A stretch of DNA of 64,000 nt, taken from Xanthostigma xanthostigma (lineage: Eukaryota; Arthropoda; Insecta; Raphidioptera; Raphidiidae). A model generated the notes under the pieces. The model ran no database searches. It was not told the origin of the DNA and saw only the letters and a program-made list of their open reading frames with translations. The stretch is from positions 6,324,001 through 6,388,000 of the forward strand of contig OY754464.1 of NCBI GenBank assembly GCA_963575645.1, read 5' to 3'. Both the position numbers and the translations under genes were made by a program. Positions 37,001 through 48,600 of this stretch are shown piece after piece (within the stretch, counting starts at the first letter, position 1; every line of letters starts with the position of its first letter).

Positions 37001-40000
37001 CCGTTCGAGAAACTATTTGCGTTTTAGAATTAACGCTCGGTATTTTCACATTGTCGAAATTAGTCGTACTGGCTTCCAAAACACTCAATGATTCCTCCAA
37101 AATGTCGTCAGTGTCGATTGTAGCTATGCTTGTTTTAACTGGAGTATATCGTGTCTTCTTCAATAAAATCGGCTCTAACGGTTCCGTGATTTCTTTACTT
37201 AGCTCCGATGTAGTTTTTCGTTTCACACTGATCGAAGAAAGATTTTTTTTTGACTTATTCATTTTATTATCGAACGATTTTTTACTAGACCCTTCGAAAA
37301 CATTTTCAAAATCTGCAACGGAACTCGAATTATTTCTTAATTCGAACAGTTTTTTCTTCTTTTGATAAGATTTTGACGCGGACGTCAAAACTTTTTCCGA
37401 TGTGACATTAACAGGAAGTTCATCGGACTCTATATCACTGTACCTAATTATGGAACTAAAATGTAGAACGTTCTTTTTTATTTCAGCTGCACTCAATTCC
37501 GATTCCGTTTCAAACGCTGCACTGAAATTTACGCTATCTTGTTTTTTATTTCTAAACGATGAACTTTTCTGTAATGGCGACCGTTCCGAATTTGAATTTT
37601 CATCGTGAGTCGGTTTAATTCTCCTAAACAATTTTCTCGACTTCACCGGCGACGGTACAATAAATATTTCACTTTGAGAATCGCTAAAATTGTTGCTCGA
37701 ATTGTTTTTTCTACTTGAATTATTCTCGCGTTTTTTTGAATTGGCTATTTTTTTACTTTTCTTCGAAAACGATTTCCTAGGTGATTTTGTAGGTACTGAC
37801 TCTTCAGAAGAACTTAGTTCAACGAACTCAGCAGAAGAACGATTCAATAGTGGTTTTCTGAACAACTTTTTAATTTTAATCGGCGTTAGTTTAACTGTAC
37901 AATCACTACTGATCGACGTTTCTTCTTGTTTCATCGGAACATTTTCACTTCGTTTAACTTTGCTATTTGCACTGTTCGACGAAAAGGCAGCTGAAAATGA
38001 CTGATCTATTTCGTCCCGTGACATGTTCTTATTGGCAAATAATATTTTACGTTGCATCAACGGCAATTCATCTTCTGGTGAAAAACCAACAAACAAACAG
38101 AATTTTAATTAGTTTCTCAACAATGAAAGAATTCACAATTTAACAAATAAGTATAATATTCACCATCATCATTGCTCAATCCAGAATTTTGTATTGTTGA
38201 GCTGCGACTCGAAAAATCTGCGACTATACTTTTTTCACTTTTTAAAACTTTCCACCAAGACCGACGTTTTTTTAGTTCTTCTGCTTGCGAAGCACTTAAA
38301 GATCGGTCATCTAATAGAGGAGGGGCAGGGACTAATGAGGATCGTCTATTTGTAGCCTGGAGAGTCGACTCGTTTAAATATCGATACCAATGTGGATTTT
38401 TCGCTAGAAAGAGAAAATTTTCAGTTTATAATATTTACTTACAAATTCTTATTTGAAAGTAAATAAAGAAATTTTCTTTTTTTCAATTGGTTGCGGCCTA
38501 GTATCTGGCTGCACGATTTGAGGGGTGGAAAGGGGTGTAGAGGATAGAAAAGGGTTGTAGAAGCATCCCTTAAATTGTGGAGGTGCGGAAATCTCTATTC
38601 ACCCCGGAATTACAATTCACATACCCGTTTATCGTTCACCCCGGAATTGTTTTTTTAAAAACTCCACATTTGCCCCTTCCCGTTTCACTGCGAGACAATT
38701 CGCATACCACTTTATAACATTTAAGTTGTCATAAAGCGTTGTTGTTGTTTTGGAACACACTCATATTCACTATGCACATAACCACAATATGTGACATTAG
38801 GCCTACCTAATACATTGTTACGTTGAAAAGTTTATTTATTTATTTTGCAAAATATAGACATTTCCGCACCTCCACAATTTAAGAGGATGCTTCTACAACC
38901 CTTTTCTATCCTTTACACCCCTTTCCACCCGTCATATCGTGCAGCCAGATACTATAGTCCGGGGGCCAGTAACAGGTTTTTCTTACCAATTTCCGCATGC
39001 CTCAAAGACTCGTAAAAAGCTTTAGACAGTTGGACTATGTAGCATCGTGGCCGTCAGCTGCGGCACTATCGGGGGAATAGGAAGCTCTATAGCTTCGGAA
39101 ATATTTTGAAAATAAAGAAATCAGCCGCTCTTTTGTTTTATAAATCTGTCAGAAATAAACTAGTTCGGCATGCTTAGATTAATTTTTACAAGACGTGGAA
39201 CATAATATTATGTAGCTAACCATGGCAACGAATAGCAAATATCAAATTGAATACGATCCATTACCCGCGCGATATCAGAAATTCTTTAATATAATAAAAT
39301 GTCAACATTTTTGAAGTGGTCCCGTCACCCAATTGGCTGGAATTTTTGTGTATTTTGTCAAAAGAAAAGTTCAACGTTAAAATTAATCAACGAAGATTTG
39401 TGCAAGTGCCGTAATATACTCACTATTCGAAAAAATTATAATTTAGCAGCAAGAGATGTAATACTTCCTGAACAACCTAATTATTTTCAACTGTATCATA
39501 GCGATTGCTATCGACGCTTTACAGCTTTACCGCCAAAATATCGACGTTCCCAACTTTCTCTTCTACCACACCCTTTTTTGTATCAGCTGACAATCTTTCC
39601 CCCAATATACAAGCAGCTGACGATTTTATTTATTTTAAATATTATAAAAACTACCTTTTGACAAAGTTTCATGTGATAGGGAATGACTGAATTCATATTA
39701 ATTTCGTCAAGTTCGTATGATCAGCTGACGTAACATCCACCATCGTACAGCCAACTGACGTTTTTTTTTTATGAAAGATCATTAATAACTATCTTTTGAC
39801 AAGTTTTCAATCGATAGGTAATGATAAAAAATATTATTCAAATAATAGTATATTGTGCGACTAGTGAGAGAAGGAGAAGATTCCATGAGCGTGAAATTTG
39901 CCGCACGAGCGCAGCGAGTGCGGTAAAACACACGCGAGTGGAATATTCTCCTTCGATCAATAGTCGCACATAATACTTTATTCAACTAGCAGGAGTAATA

Positions 40001-41294
40001 TGTAATCGGGGCCCTGATAAAAGAGGGAAAAATAATAAATCACTTCATTGATTGACGTACCACCGTCAGTGTATACACAAGATTGCCATGATTTCGCTGA
40101 ATTGCGATGCTGTTTTCATATAAGTATACAATACCGCCTACCACGCTCCTATTGGTCCAGAAGCTACTTGCAGTTTTTTTCATTATTTAGCGCTTGGGCT
40201 TGCTACTGAGTTTCTATTGGTCCAGAAAATTCATTATTACACTAGTGAAGTAATATATGATTTCTCCCACGCCAGAAAATTCATTATTACACTATAGTGA
40301 AGTAATATATTATTTCTCCCACGTTTAGCAGGGCCCCGAAATTACATATTACTCACGCGTGTTGAATAAATAAAATTATCGACCAATTTTTTTCAGACTA
40401 TACCTATATTGACAAAAAATAATAAATTATAAATCAATATTTCACTAGATGACGTTTCGAAATAATCTAAAAAATATATAAATTAATTAGTATAATATCT
40501 ACTTTCTAATAGAATGGAGTTTGAATTATCGAATTTTAATGAAAAATTAATAACGAACAGTTTTTTGATAAGTAGTCATGGATACCTATGTACCTAACAG
40601 ACGTTTGTCAAAGATTTGGATATAAAAAATATTATCTTTTTAACCGTGCGTGGGAGGCTATTCCACCGATACTGGCGCAGCTGACGGCCACTATGCTATA
40701 TGGTACTACTGTCTGAGCATTTTGCGAGTTTTTCAGCCGCGCGGAAATGGACGACCTAAATAGGTCGCTGGCCCCCGGACCACTACTAGACCAGAGCCAA
40801 GTGTAAACTCGTAATTGACAATGTATGATACAAAATAAACATCATACTTATTTCATGTTACTATATCTGAACTTGTTTTTCGTGAGCCCATGAAAAAAAT
40901 CGTTCCGACGCGCCTATATCCGACTATCGTTATTTTTTATTAGAAATTATTTGGACCAATAGCTTTTTTATTTAGTGTATTTGCCATAAGGCACTTACAC
41001 TATAGGCGAATAGATTCAGTCAAGTTTTTATTAGAAAGTAATCATAAAACTGCCGTTTCATCAACTTTTTCTTGGGTTCGTGTCACAAGCATTTGAACAT
41101 GTTTATGCGATCATCATGTTTGTACACAACCATGCGATGCGTTGGCAAATATTTGACAAGCGTCTTTCTAAAACAAAATCGTGAAAGCTCCAAAAATGAT
41201 TACCTTTAAAACTGTCTCGTATTTCCGAATCATCGTTTAGAATTCCAATTCCCTCTTCAATTTTGGATGCGTCGTTTTTCTTATTCTTTGGCAT
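34017..41294 (-). CDS. large Lys/Ser-rich, probably nuclear protein with a PIP-box-like motif (three exons, 1462 aa)
   Basis: Exons on the minus strand are 41204-41294 (MPKNKKNDASKIEEG..., donor AAAG|GTAATC), 38164-38403 (acceptor CTCTTTCTAG, donor GATG|GTGAAT) and 34017-38074 (acceptor TTTTCACCAG). Both joins keep phase (1 then 1) and total 4389 nt, exactly 1463 codons. Only the last exon is one long frame; an ATG within its intron boundary makes it look like a 1359-aa gene by itself. The protein is low-complexity, dominated by Lys, Ser, Asn and Glu with many SP and KK motifs and no globular domain I recognise. Near the C-terminus TQKITDYF resembles a PCNA-interacting box with a TD pair, though it lacks the leading Gln. 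The tail PKNWVTKRLYKHLIEKL is the most ordered-looking part. A chromatin or replication role is inference. An imperfect 50-residue tandem repeat lies at 36343-36640. Confidence 0.75.
36343..36640 (-). repeat. tandem 150-bp coding duplication in the Lys/Ser-rich gene
   Basis: Two adjacent copies encode a block starting QLQRQKN and containing EFEEVPVKKSKKVSDTQKNV and SLSDSVKKQ. The second half of each copy is nearly identical at the DNA level and the frame is kept, so the protein tolerates length change here. Confidence 0.8.
38501..38952. mobile_element. MITE with about 90-bp inverted ends and TA target
   Basis: GTATCTGGCTGCACGAT...GGAAAGGGGTGTA...GTTGTAGAAGCATCC...GTGGAGGTGCGGAAA on the left is inverted at 38862-38952. 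TA lies on both sides. It sits in intron 1 of the Lys/Ser-rich gene and directly abuts the next transposon. Confidence 0.75.
39299..39661 (+). CDS. transposon-encoded Cys/His-rich N-terminal fragment, probably truncated
   Basis: A 120-aa frame within the element at 38957-40780. It contains CVFCQKKSSTLKLINED and later YHSDCYRRFTALP, so a C-x-x-C ... H-x-x-x-C zinc-binding pair is likely. Past the arginine-rich PPKYRRSQ the frame degrades into hydrophobic low-complexity sequence, which suggests truncation or a frameshift. I recall C-x-x-C...H-x-x-C-Y-x-x-F patterns as N-terminal domains of large uncharacterised insect and cnidarian proteins, but cannot name the family. Confidence 0.35.
   Translation: MSTFLKWSRHPIGWNFCVFCQKKSSTLKLINEDLCKCRNILTIRKNYNLAARDVILPEQPNYFQLYHSDCYRRFTALPPKYRRSQLSLLPHPFLYQLTIFPPIYKQLTILFILNIIKTTF
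39978..40375. repeat. nested MITE
   Basis: TTATTCAACTAGCAGGAGTA...ATATGTAATCGGGGCCCTG on the left and its inverse near 40320-40375 form ends of about 50 bp. Internal TCATTATTACACTA..GTGAAG blocks are duplicated. It lies inside the larger transposon. Confidence 0.6.
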
Positions 41295-41852
41295 GTTTAT
41301 TTATTAATTTCAAATACAATATTTAAATAAATGTCTCCATCGAAATTAAGTGGCACTGAGTTTGTTAAAATGAGAAATGATGGTAACAATATACCTTTTC
41401 TATGGGTACTGATCAGAGACAATACAAGTTGGTACTGATACCTCTTCTCTATGACTGATACAGAGACGTACTGATCTTTTTTTTTTATTTATTGTTTTTT
41501 TGGCCTGACTCTTGTCTTTGGCCAGTAGCCGATCTTCTATCGTTACCACAAAACTGTGTGTTTTGTGATCGTTAGTCGTTACGTACTGGATGAGAGAAAT
41601 GAAATACGTTAACAACTGTCAAATGTCGTTTTCGCGCATAGCGCAGGCGTCAGACGTTCCATGATTCGCGCTGCAGCAATAGATGCTGCAGCGCTATAAT
41701 CGCGAACTAATAAAAGGAGTATAGAATAATACACATAAAATATAACAACAAAATATCCATTTTTTTATTTTATTCTAAAGCAGATCGTATTATTGTGAAT
41801 TAACATATCTTAAAATAATTTAAAACAACAAAATATAAGCATTACAAACATT

Positions 41853-42257
41853 TTACTGAAATTCTGCCAAGACACTTTTTTCTACGCTAAAGTCGTAAGA
41901 ACAAAATTCATCATCTTCCAATCTTTTTTCTATATAGCTTAAAACGTCCTTAGCTTTAATTTCCATGATTTCGGCAAGATCGTCTTCAGAAAAACTGTCT
42001 GACAACTTAAACGGGACATCTTGTAAATAACCCTCTTTTTCAACGCTTGTTTGATGATGAACTGGTAAATGAATTGGTGGTAATGGATATGGCGGATTAC
42101 TCGGAGAATTTATTGAAGGGTATAAAGAATTGTTTTCCTCCGCTCGTTCCTCTGCGCCTCCTTCAACCATTATAAATTTATCGATATCTTGATTTGATAT
42201 GGAATTATCATCCTGTTTGTCATCGTGATGTTTTTTCTTGCTGAAGAATGAAAACAT
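41853..42257 (-). CDS. UMAD1: UMAD1-like UMA-domain protein
   Basis: A single-exon 134-aa frame. The N-terminus MFSFFSKKK resembles the MFxFFxK start of UMAD1. The C-terminal half is a UMA (UBAP1-MVB12-associated) domain: DVPFKLSDSFSEDDL near residue 80 and CSYDFSVEKSVLAEFQ at the end, which match the DVPFxL ... YDFxxExSVL signature. A proline-rich linker (NPPYPLPPIHLP) lies between. UMA domains bind ESCRT-I, so a role in multivesicular-body sorting is expected from the family; the molecular role of UMAD1 itself is poorly known. The start codon at 42257 has no competing upstream in-frame ATG that I can see. The gene is divergent from NOM1 across a 440-bp spacer. Confidence 0.75.
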   Translation of the reverse strand: MFSFFSKKKHHDDKQDDNSISNQDIDKFIMVEGGAEERAEENNSLYPSINSPSNPPYPLPPIHLPVHHQTSVEKEGYLQDVPFKLSDSFSEDDLAEIMEIKAKDVLSYIEKRLEDDEFCSYDFSVEKSVLAEFQ

Positions 42258-42697
42258 GTCGTCCTATAAATTGAACAACCAGAATTATAATCGTAAACAA
42301 AGCAGTTGCACATTATAACGTTAACTAGTAATTTCCACTTACTATACAATGCACAAAAAATATTCTTACTAATTTAATTCAATGTTGACAAAGACCAAAT
42401 TGAAATGTCAAAATCAGACCAGAAGTTAGATACAAGTCAACACAAGTCAATTGTCAAAACAAAATACAAATTCCCCATTCCCCAACGTTCGGCTAAGTAC
42501 ATGTGCTCAATGTGCTTGAAGAAAATTGATAATCATATTTTGAAGGAATGTGTGATAACAATTAACAGTGGCGATAATTTAATTAACTGTGAAATAGTTT
42601 AAGATTTAACTATAAAAAGTAAAATAAAAACTTAATGCTTTGTTGTAGTTTCAGTACCTACTGAAGAAAATTTTTAATTTAGTTGTCAGACCTAATA
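42258..42697. promoter_or_regulatory. shared spacer between divergent UMAD1-like and NOM1 genes
   Basis: Two start codons facing away from each other, 440 bp apart, imply a bidirectional promoter. I see no clear TATA box. The spacer also contains a 65-aa plus-strand ORF (42405-42602), which would lie in the NOM1 5' leader or be a separate small gene. Confidence 0.45.
42405..42602 (+). CDS. small ORF upstream of NOM1, coding status uncertain
   Basis: A 65-aa frame beginning MSKSDQKLDTSQHKS. It contains YMCSMCLKKIDNHILKEC, which is a C-x-x-C...C pattern without an obvious fourth ligand. It ends at a TAA 96 nt before the NOM1 start. It could be a short uORF or chance. No family is recognised. 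Confidence 0.25.
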   Translation: MSKSDQKLDTSQHKSIVKTKYKFPIPQRSAKYMCSMCLKKIDNHILKECVITINSGDNLINCEIV

Positions 42698-45600
42698 ATG
42701 GCCAAGTTTCACAAAAAAGCTCAGAAGAATAATCAAAACAAGAATACTAAAAAGGTTAAGAAAGACCTAACGCGCAAAGAGCGTCGGAAAGAAGAACGTA
42801 GACAGAAGAAAACTAAAAAAAATGAATACTTTTCTAAAAAAAAGAATTCGTCTATCCAGTCTGAAGTGTCAAAAAAACCAAACGATTCAAAAACAGTAGC
42901 TTTTAAATTAGATAAACAAAAAAATCAAAAGGAGCCCCCTAATAAATCCCAAACGACTGAAAAACAGGTTTGTAAATTCAACATCGAACACCTCCAAAAC
43001 TAAAATATTAAATTTCACAAAAAAATAATATGATCTACCTTTTTACTTTTTAGCAAAGTGTGACAGACAGTTTGATAGCACAGCGTAATAAAGAAAAAAA
43101 ACAACAGCGGAAATTAGAAAGACAAATGAATAAAAAAAGACAAAAACAGATGAAAGAAGCGAACAATGAAGAAGATAGAGAAATAGAGAAATTAGAGAAA
43201 CAATTGAAACTTCATAAAAGGAAAACTACTTCAATACCAAAATCATTCGCAGCAGATGGACTGGATTGTAAGTAAATGAATAAAATTAACGGTAGCTGTT
43301 TTGCTTCATGGAGCCCTTTTTACATATATACTTAACAAGATCACTTTATAAAGAACACTTAATATTATTTTTTTTTTGTTTTTAGATTTATTAGAATTCT
43401 GTGATCCAGAAACAAGAGCTCAAGCTGTTAGCACCGAAAAACATTTGGCTGATGAAACGTTTGAAGCTGATTTTGATGAAGATTTCGCTATTGCCACCGG
43501 AAAACACAAGCAGAATGAAATTAAAATAGCCAAAAATAAAAGTAATTTGGGTGATATGGATGTTGATTCTGATTTTGATGTAAGTCTGTTTTTGAAATAG
43601 ATTTAAACATTTTCTTTTTTTTAAACGTGTATTTTTTAATCAGGAAAACGATAGTATTGCGGAAGATGGAATCGACGAATTAGAAGCCGATAATAGTGAT
43701 TTAGAAAATGAAGATTACAATTCAGAAGACACGGAAAATGACAATTCTTATATGGATATTGATTCAGATCTCTCCGATCCCAGTGTAAGTATTCAAATGT
43801 TCTCTTCCAATGATATTGTGTATGTGTGTCCAAAAAGTAATATAAAAACGTATTACATTAAATACTCATAAATTATAAAAAATTAAAAAAACTTTAGGAG
43901 GAAGAATTTGATTCGGTGGAATCTGAAGAGTTTTCAGATGACGGTGAAGTGGAAGAATTCGATGGGGAAGTGCTTGACGATTCCGAAATTTTTATTCCAA
44001 CATTATCGCCCATTCCTGAAGAAACTGAACTCGATATGAACGGTGGACTGTCAGATCACGAGCCGGGAAAATTTGTAAAACTTAAAAAGTCGCCGAGCAA
44101 AAGAAAAAATGAAATCGATAAACTGTCAAATAAAAAACTAAAAGCTTCCGAGTCAATCGTTTCAAAATGTGATAAAAAATCAAAAAATGAAACTTGTGAA
44201 AACGGTGACTTGAATATATTAAAAAAAAATAACGAAACACATTCTCAAGGTGATGAAGAAAGTTCTGAAAATGGTAGCGACATTTCAGAAAATGATGACG
44301 ACAAAACCAAAGACGATTTGTGGGAAGACATATATGGCCGAACGAGGGACAAGGAAGGAAACGTTGTGGATGTAAGTATTGTTTTGTATTCAATTGTTTG
44401 TTTGAAAAAAACAAAAACAAAACGTGTGAGGTGCACTCACATAAGTCTGTAGTCTAAGAGCTATTAAACATTTTTGGGTAGGTATTTGAGGCTCCGTGAA
44501 AATTTGTGTAACACTTCTTTTCTAACGTCCGAACATAAAATCTAAGACCTGGCTGAAGGGTAGTGGGACGGTGGGACCTAGCCTGAATTTTTAACTTTGC
44601 GAAATTTTACTTGTAAAAAGATCTTGAAGCTTTTTGAAATTTGAATACCTTCTAATTTAGTATTTAAAAAAATAAAAAAATAAATCAGCCAGATTATTTA
44701 GTCTGGTCTAAATGTGTGCCAGGCGGTTAAACAACTCTTATACGTGAGTGCGAGCAAGACGCTACGGATAGGTTAAAGTGTAAGAGAGAGCGCATATGGG
44801 CTGAGTTGGAGTGTGCTGCAGTGCGATATACGCTCTCTCTCTCTCTGCCCGTAGCGTCTCACTCGCACTCATGTATAACAGACAGTTTTTTAATCGTCTC
44901 GCAGACATTTAGACCCGACTAAGTCATCTGGCTTATTTATTTTATATTTTATTAAATACTGAATTTGTAGGTATTCAAATTTCAAAATGCCTCAAGGACT
45001 TTATGCAAACAAAATTTTACAAAGTTAAAAATTCACGGCTTGGCTCGGCTCCACTACCCTTCAGTATGGTTTTCGATTTTGTTTTCCGACATTACAAAAA
45101 AAAAAATGTTGTCCAAATTTCACGCTGCCCTAAATGCCTACCCAAAAACGTTTGATAGCTCTTGGACTACTGACGTTGCAAGAATTTTCATTTCAATTTT
45201 TTTTTTGACGTGATAACGTCTTATAAATTGATGAAACACCGGCCGCATGCACGAAAAAATGTCACGTTCCGAAATGTGTAAATTGATGAAACACCGGCTG
45301 CATGCACGAAAAAGTGTCACGTTCCGAAATGTGTCACGTTCCGCCTGACCTTCGAGCGGAATACGTTATCACGTAAAACTATCGTCCGTAAACCGACTTT
45401 ACAGACAACCAATTTTTTTAAATATGTACAGAAATATAAAATAATCTTGTTATTTACTTTTTGTTTGTAGAAACCGAAAGAGAAATATGTACCGCCAGCT
45501 GTAAGGGCACGGTTGGTAGCCGAAAGCGCTTCTAAAAATAGCAAGCTTTCTGAAAAGTTGAAATTATTGCAACGTCAAATGAACGGTTTGTTTAATCGAT

Positions 45601-48600
45601 TAACCGAAAACAATATGCAAAACATAGCGTCTCAGTTGGAACAGATGTATGCTACGAATAGCAGGTACGATGTGAACAGTACTCTGGCTTCGATTGTTAT
45701 CAAAGCGCTGGTAACGTTTTCACTGAGTGCAGAACGTATTGTTTCAGAACACGCATTGCTCATCGCGTTGTTACATGCAAACATCGATACAGAAATAGGT
45801 ATAAAATATATAAATAGTATTTAATATACGATGCTCACTTACAGCGTGTCCGTTTCAACAGTTTGTTTTTATTTTTAGGCGCACAGTTTTTACAAACTAT
45901 CGTTAATAAATTCGATGCTTTATGCAAAGAGGACCAGCCGATAGAAAACAAGGAATTAGAAAATGTTGTACACATTATTGCTCAACTGTACAATTTTAAG
46001 GTAAGTACCATTAAAAAATATATATATTTTTTGTAGTGTTTTTACTTAATTTGTTAAAGGAACGTCTCTTATTATCATTGATCCTGTCAGACCGCAAAAA
46101 AATCAGGATCGGATATTATGCAATTTGCAAATGTAACGTGTGTAGACTAGAATATGTTTGGATATAATAATAATAATCATTACGATTAGATTCCAAATAC
46201 AGCATATTTTCACTGAATTAGTGAAAGCATAATAATATTAAACGATTATCGTCATAATATTTTTTTAGAAGGCTTATATATAAGAAAAATTTAAATGTCA
46301 CTGTCGGGACTTGAACCCGAAACAACCAATTTCGCGTTGGCTGAGTTACATTACTCTACAGTGCCCACGACAGTTAGTTTTTGATTTCTCTCATATATAG
46401 CACAATGCACTACAGAATCCACTACCTGCGAGAGCTATTTTAATAACAACACTACAAGAATGTTGACTTTCTCAATTTAGCCGGACTTGCTTAAGTTTAA
46501 ACTATATGCTATATATGAGAGAAATCAAAAACTAACTGTCGTGGGCACTGTAGAGTAATGTAACTCAACCAACGCGAAATTGGTTGTTTCGGGTTCAAGT
46601 CCTGACAGTGACATTTAAATTTTTCTTATATATAAGCCTTCTAAAAAAATATTATGACGATAATCGTTTAATGTTATTATGCTTTCACTAATTCAGTGAA
46701 AATATGCTGTATTTGGAATCTAATCGTAATGATTATTATTATTATATCCATTGTAATAATACAGTAATTAAAAATCTTTCTCTTGGTTTATTAGTTTAGA
46801 ATATGTTTGTTATGTTGATAACAATTATTTTTAATGTTGAGGTTACGTATATTTTCTTTTTATGCAAATCTTTGAAGTTTTCTTTTTATGTATGTTCAGT
46901 CACGATTTTTCGAGGGGTTAACCGATTTGAAAAATTTCAATGCCAGTTCGTTCAGAATGTTTCCAGATTGGTACCATCAAATTTTTGTAAAAATCGGTTG
47001 AGTCGTTTTTAACTGACTTCAAAAATGAAATTTATGTTTTACTTCATATCTCCAGCATTTATGAATTGATTTTGATGAATCCCTTTTTTTTAACTTCCCG
47101 CTATAAAAAGAAACGGGTCACTAAAAAGCTTAAATAATAAAATTTTGAAATCAGTACCTTAAACGTGGCGGTAATCAAATAGTCGTTGAGCTCAAAACTT
47201 TGTTATTTTACGCTTTTTACTGATGCGTTTTGGAAGAGGCTCAATTTTTTCAAAAGTCTGCTCAGACAATCGCACATAAGATTCAATTTTACTGAAGTGA
47301 CTGTTTTGTAGGTATTTAAAGTTAATTTTGTTTATTACAGCTCTTCCATTCAAAATTAATCCATGAAATAATATCGAAATTAATCGAATCAAACAAAAAT
47401 AAACAATTAACTGAACGGAGCGTCGAATGTCTTTTGTTACTTCTGCGCACAGTGGGACCAACATTGAGAAAAGATGATCCGATTGCCTTAAAAGATACGA
47501 TTATAAGTATTCACGAAGCTTCCGAGAATGTGCCTAAAACAATTGAATATACTTCCCGACTGAAATTTATGCTTGACATTTTGTTAGCCATAAAGAATAA
47601 TAATTTAAATAAAATACCTAATTACGATCCTGAACGAATTGAACACTTACGGAAAATCTTACGCAATTTCATTCGTAAAGGCAATTACGTTACGCAGTTG
47701 AATATATCGTACGAAGATCTACTGAAAGGTAAGTAAACGATTGCATTTTAAAATTTGACAATTATTCAGTCATCCAATAAAAGGCATAGTATTTTGTGCA
47801 AGACTTTTTTGTGGTATTTGAACACAAAATCGAAGACCCAGCTGAAGGGTAGTGGGGCCTAGTCAAGCTGTGAAGTTTTAACTTTGCTAAATTGTATTTG
47901 CAAAAGAGTTTTTGAGGCATTTTGAAATTCCAATATCTTCCAATTTAATATTTAATAAAATAAAAAATAAATAATCCAGATTATTATTGAAACTGCCTGG
48001 CACTTTTTTTGCAAATAAAATTTACCAGAGTTAAAAATTTTCACGATACCTCAATACCTACCCAACGTTGTATTTTTTTTTTTGACGTGATAACGTCTTA
48101 TAAATTGATGAATCACCAATCTTATAAATTGATAAAACACCGGCTGCATGCACGAAAAAGTGTAACGTTCCTAACGGTCGTAACGTTCCTAACGCGTAAC
48201 GTTCCGCCTGACCCTGTGCGTGCTTTTTGCTAATTTCTCGCTCAATTTAAATCAGATCGGTTTGAAACCAGTCTTAAACGAAAGAGGAGAACACTTTACA
48301 TAGATTTCGTATAACAGAATTTGCCTAAACAGTTTTTTTATACAAATTTATATAGAAAAATAGCTGTATAAATGCATTGTTGTCTATTGCATGGCGCGCG
48401 CGCGACGCGGTCGGTCGTCTTTGTTTGCCGTACATGGAAATTAGAAAATAACGTATGTCTTGTCTTAACATGAAAACGGCTGCATTTCTAATGTTTAATT
48501 CAATTTTTTGACATTAGTATTTTGTGAAATGCAACGCCTTCTAAGTTAACTATTGGAATAACTAATTATTATTAGAACATAATACTTTGACAGTTGCAAA

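Larger units (their letters stand above)
38957..40780. mobile_element. DNA transposon of unknown superfamily carrying a Cys/His-rich ORF
   Basis: The ends GTCCGGGGGCCAG and CTGGCCCCCGGAC are inverted, with further related CAGCTGCGGC...ACTAT and GCAGCTGACGGCC blocks inside. It lies in intron 1 of the Lys/Ser-rich gene. It contains the ORF at 39299 and a nested MITE at 39978-40375. No clear target duplication is visible, so the superfamily is open. Confidence 0.6.

Noticed and set aside
35284..38004. Several plus-strand frames of 67-209 aa opposite the Lys/Ser-rich gene
   Set aside because: Phe/Leu/Ser-rich antisense of Lys/Glu/Ser codons; no independent signals.
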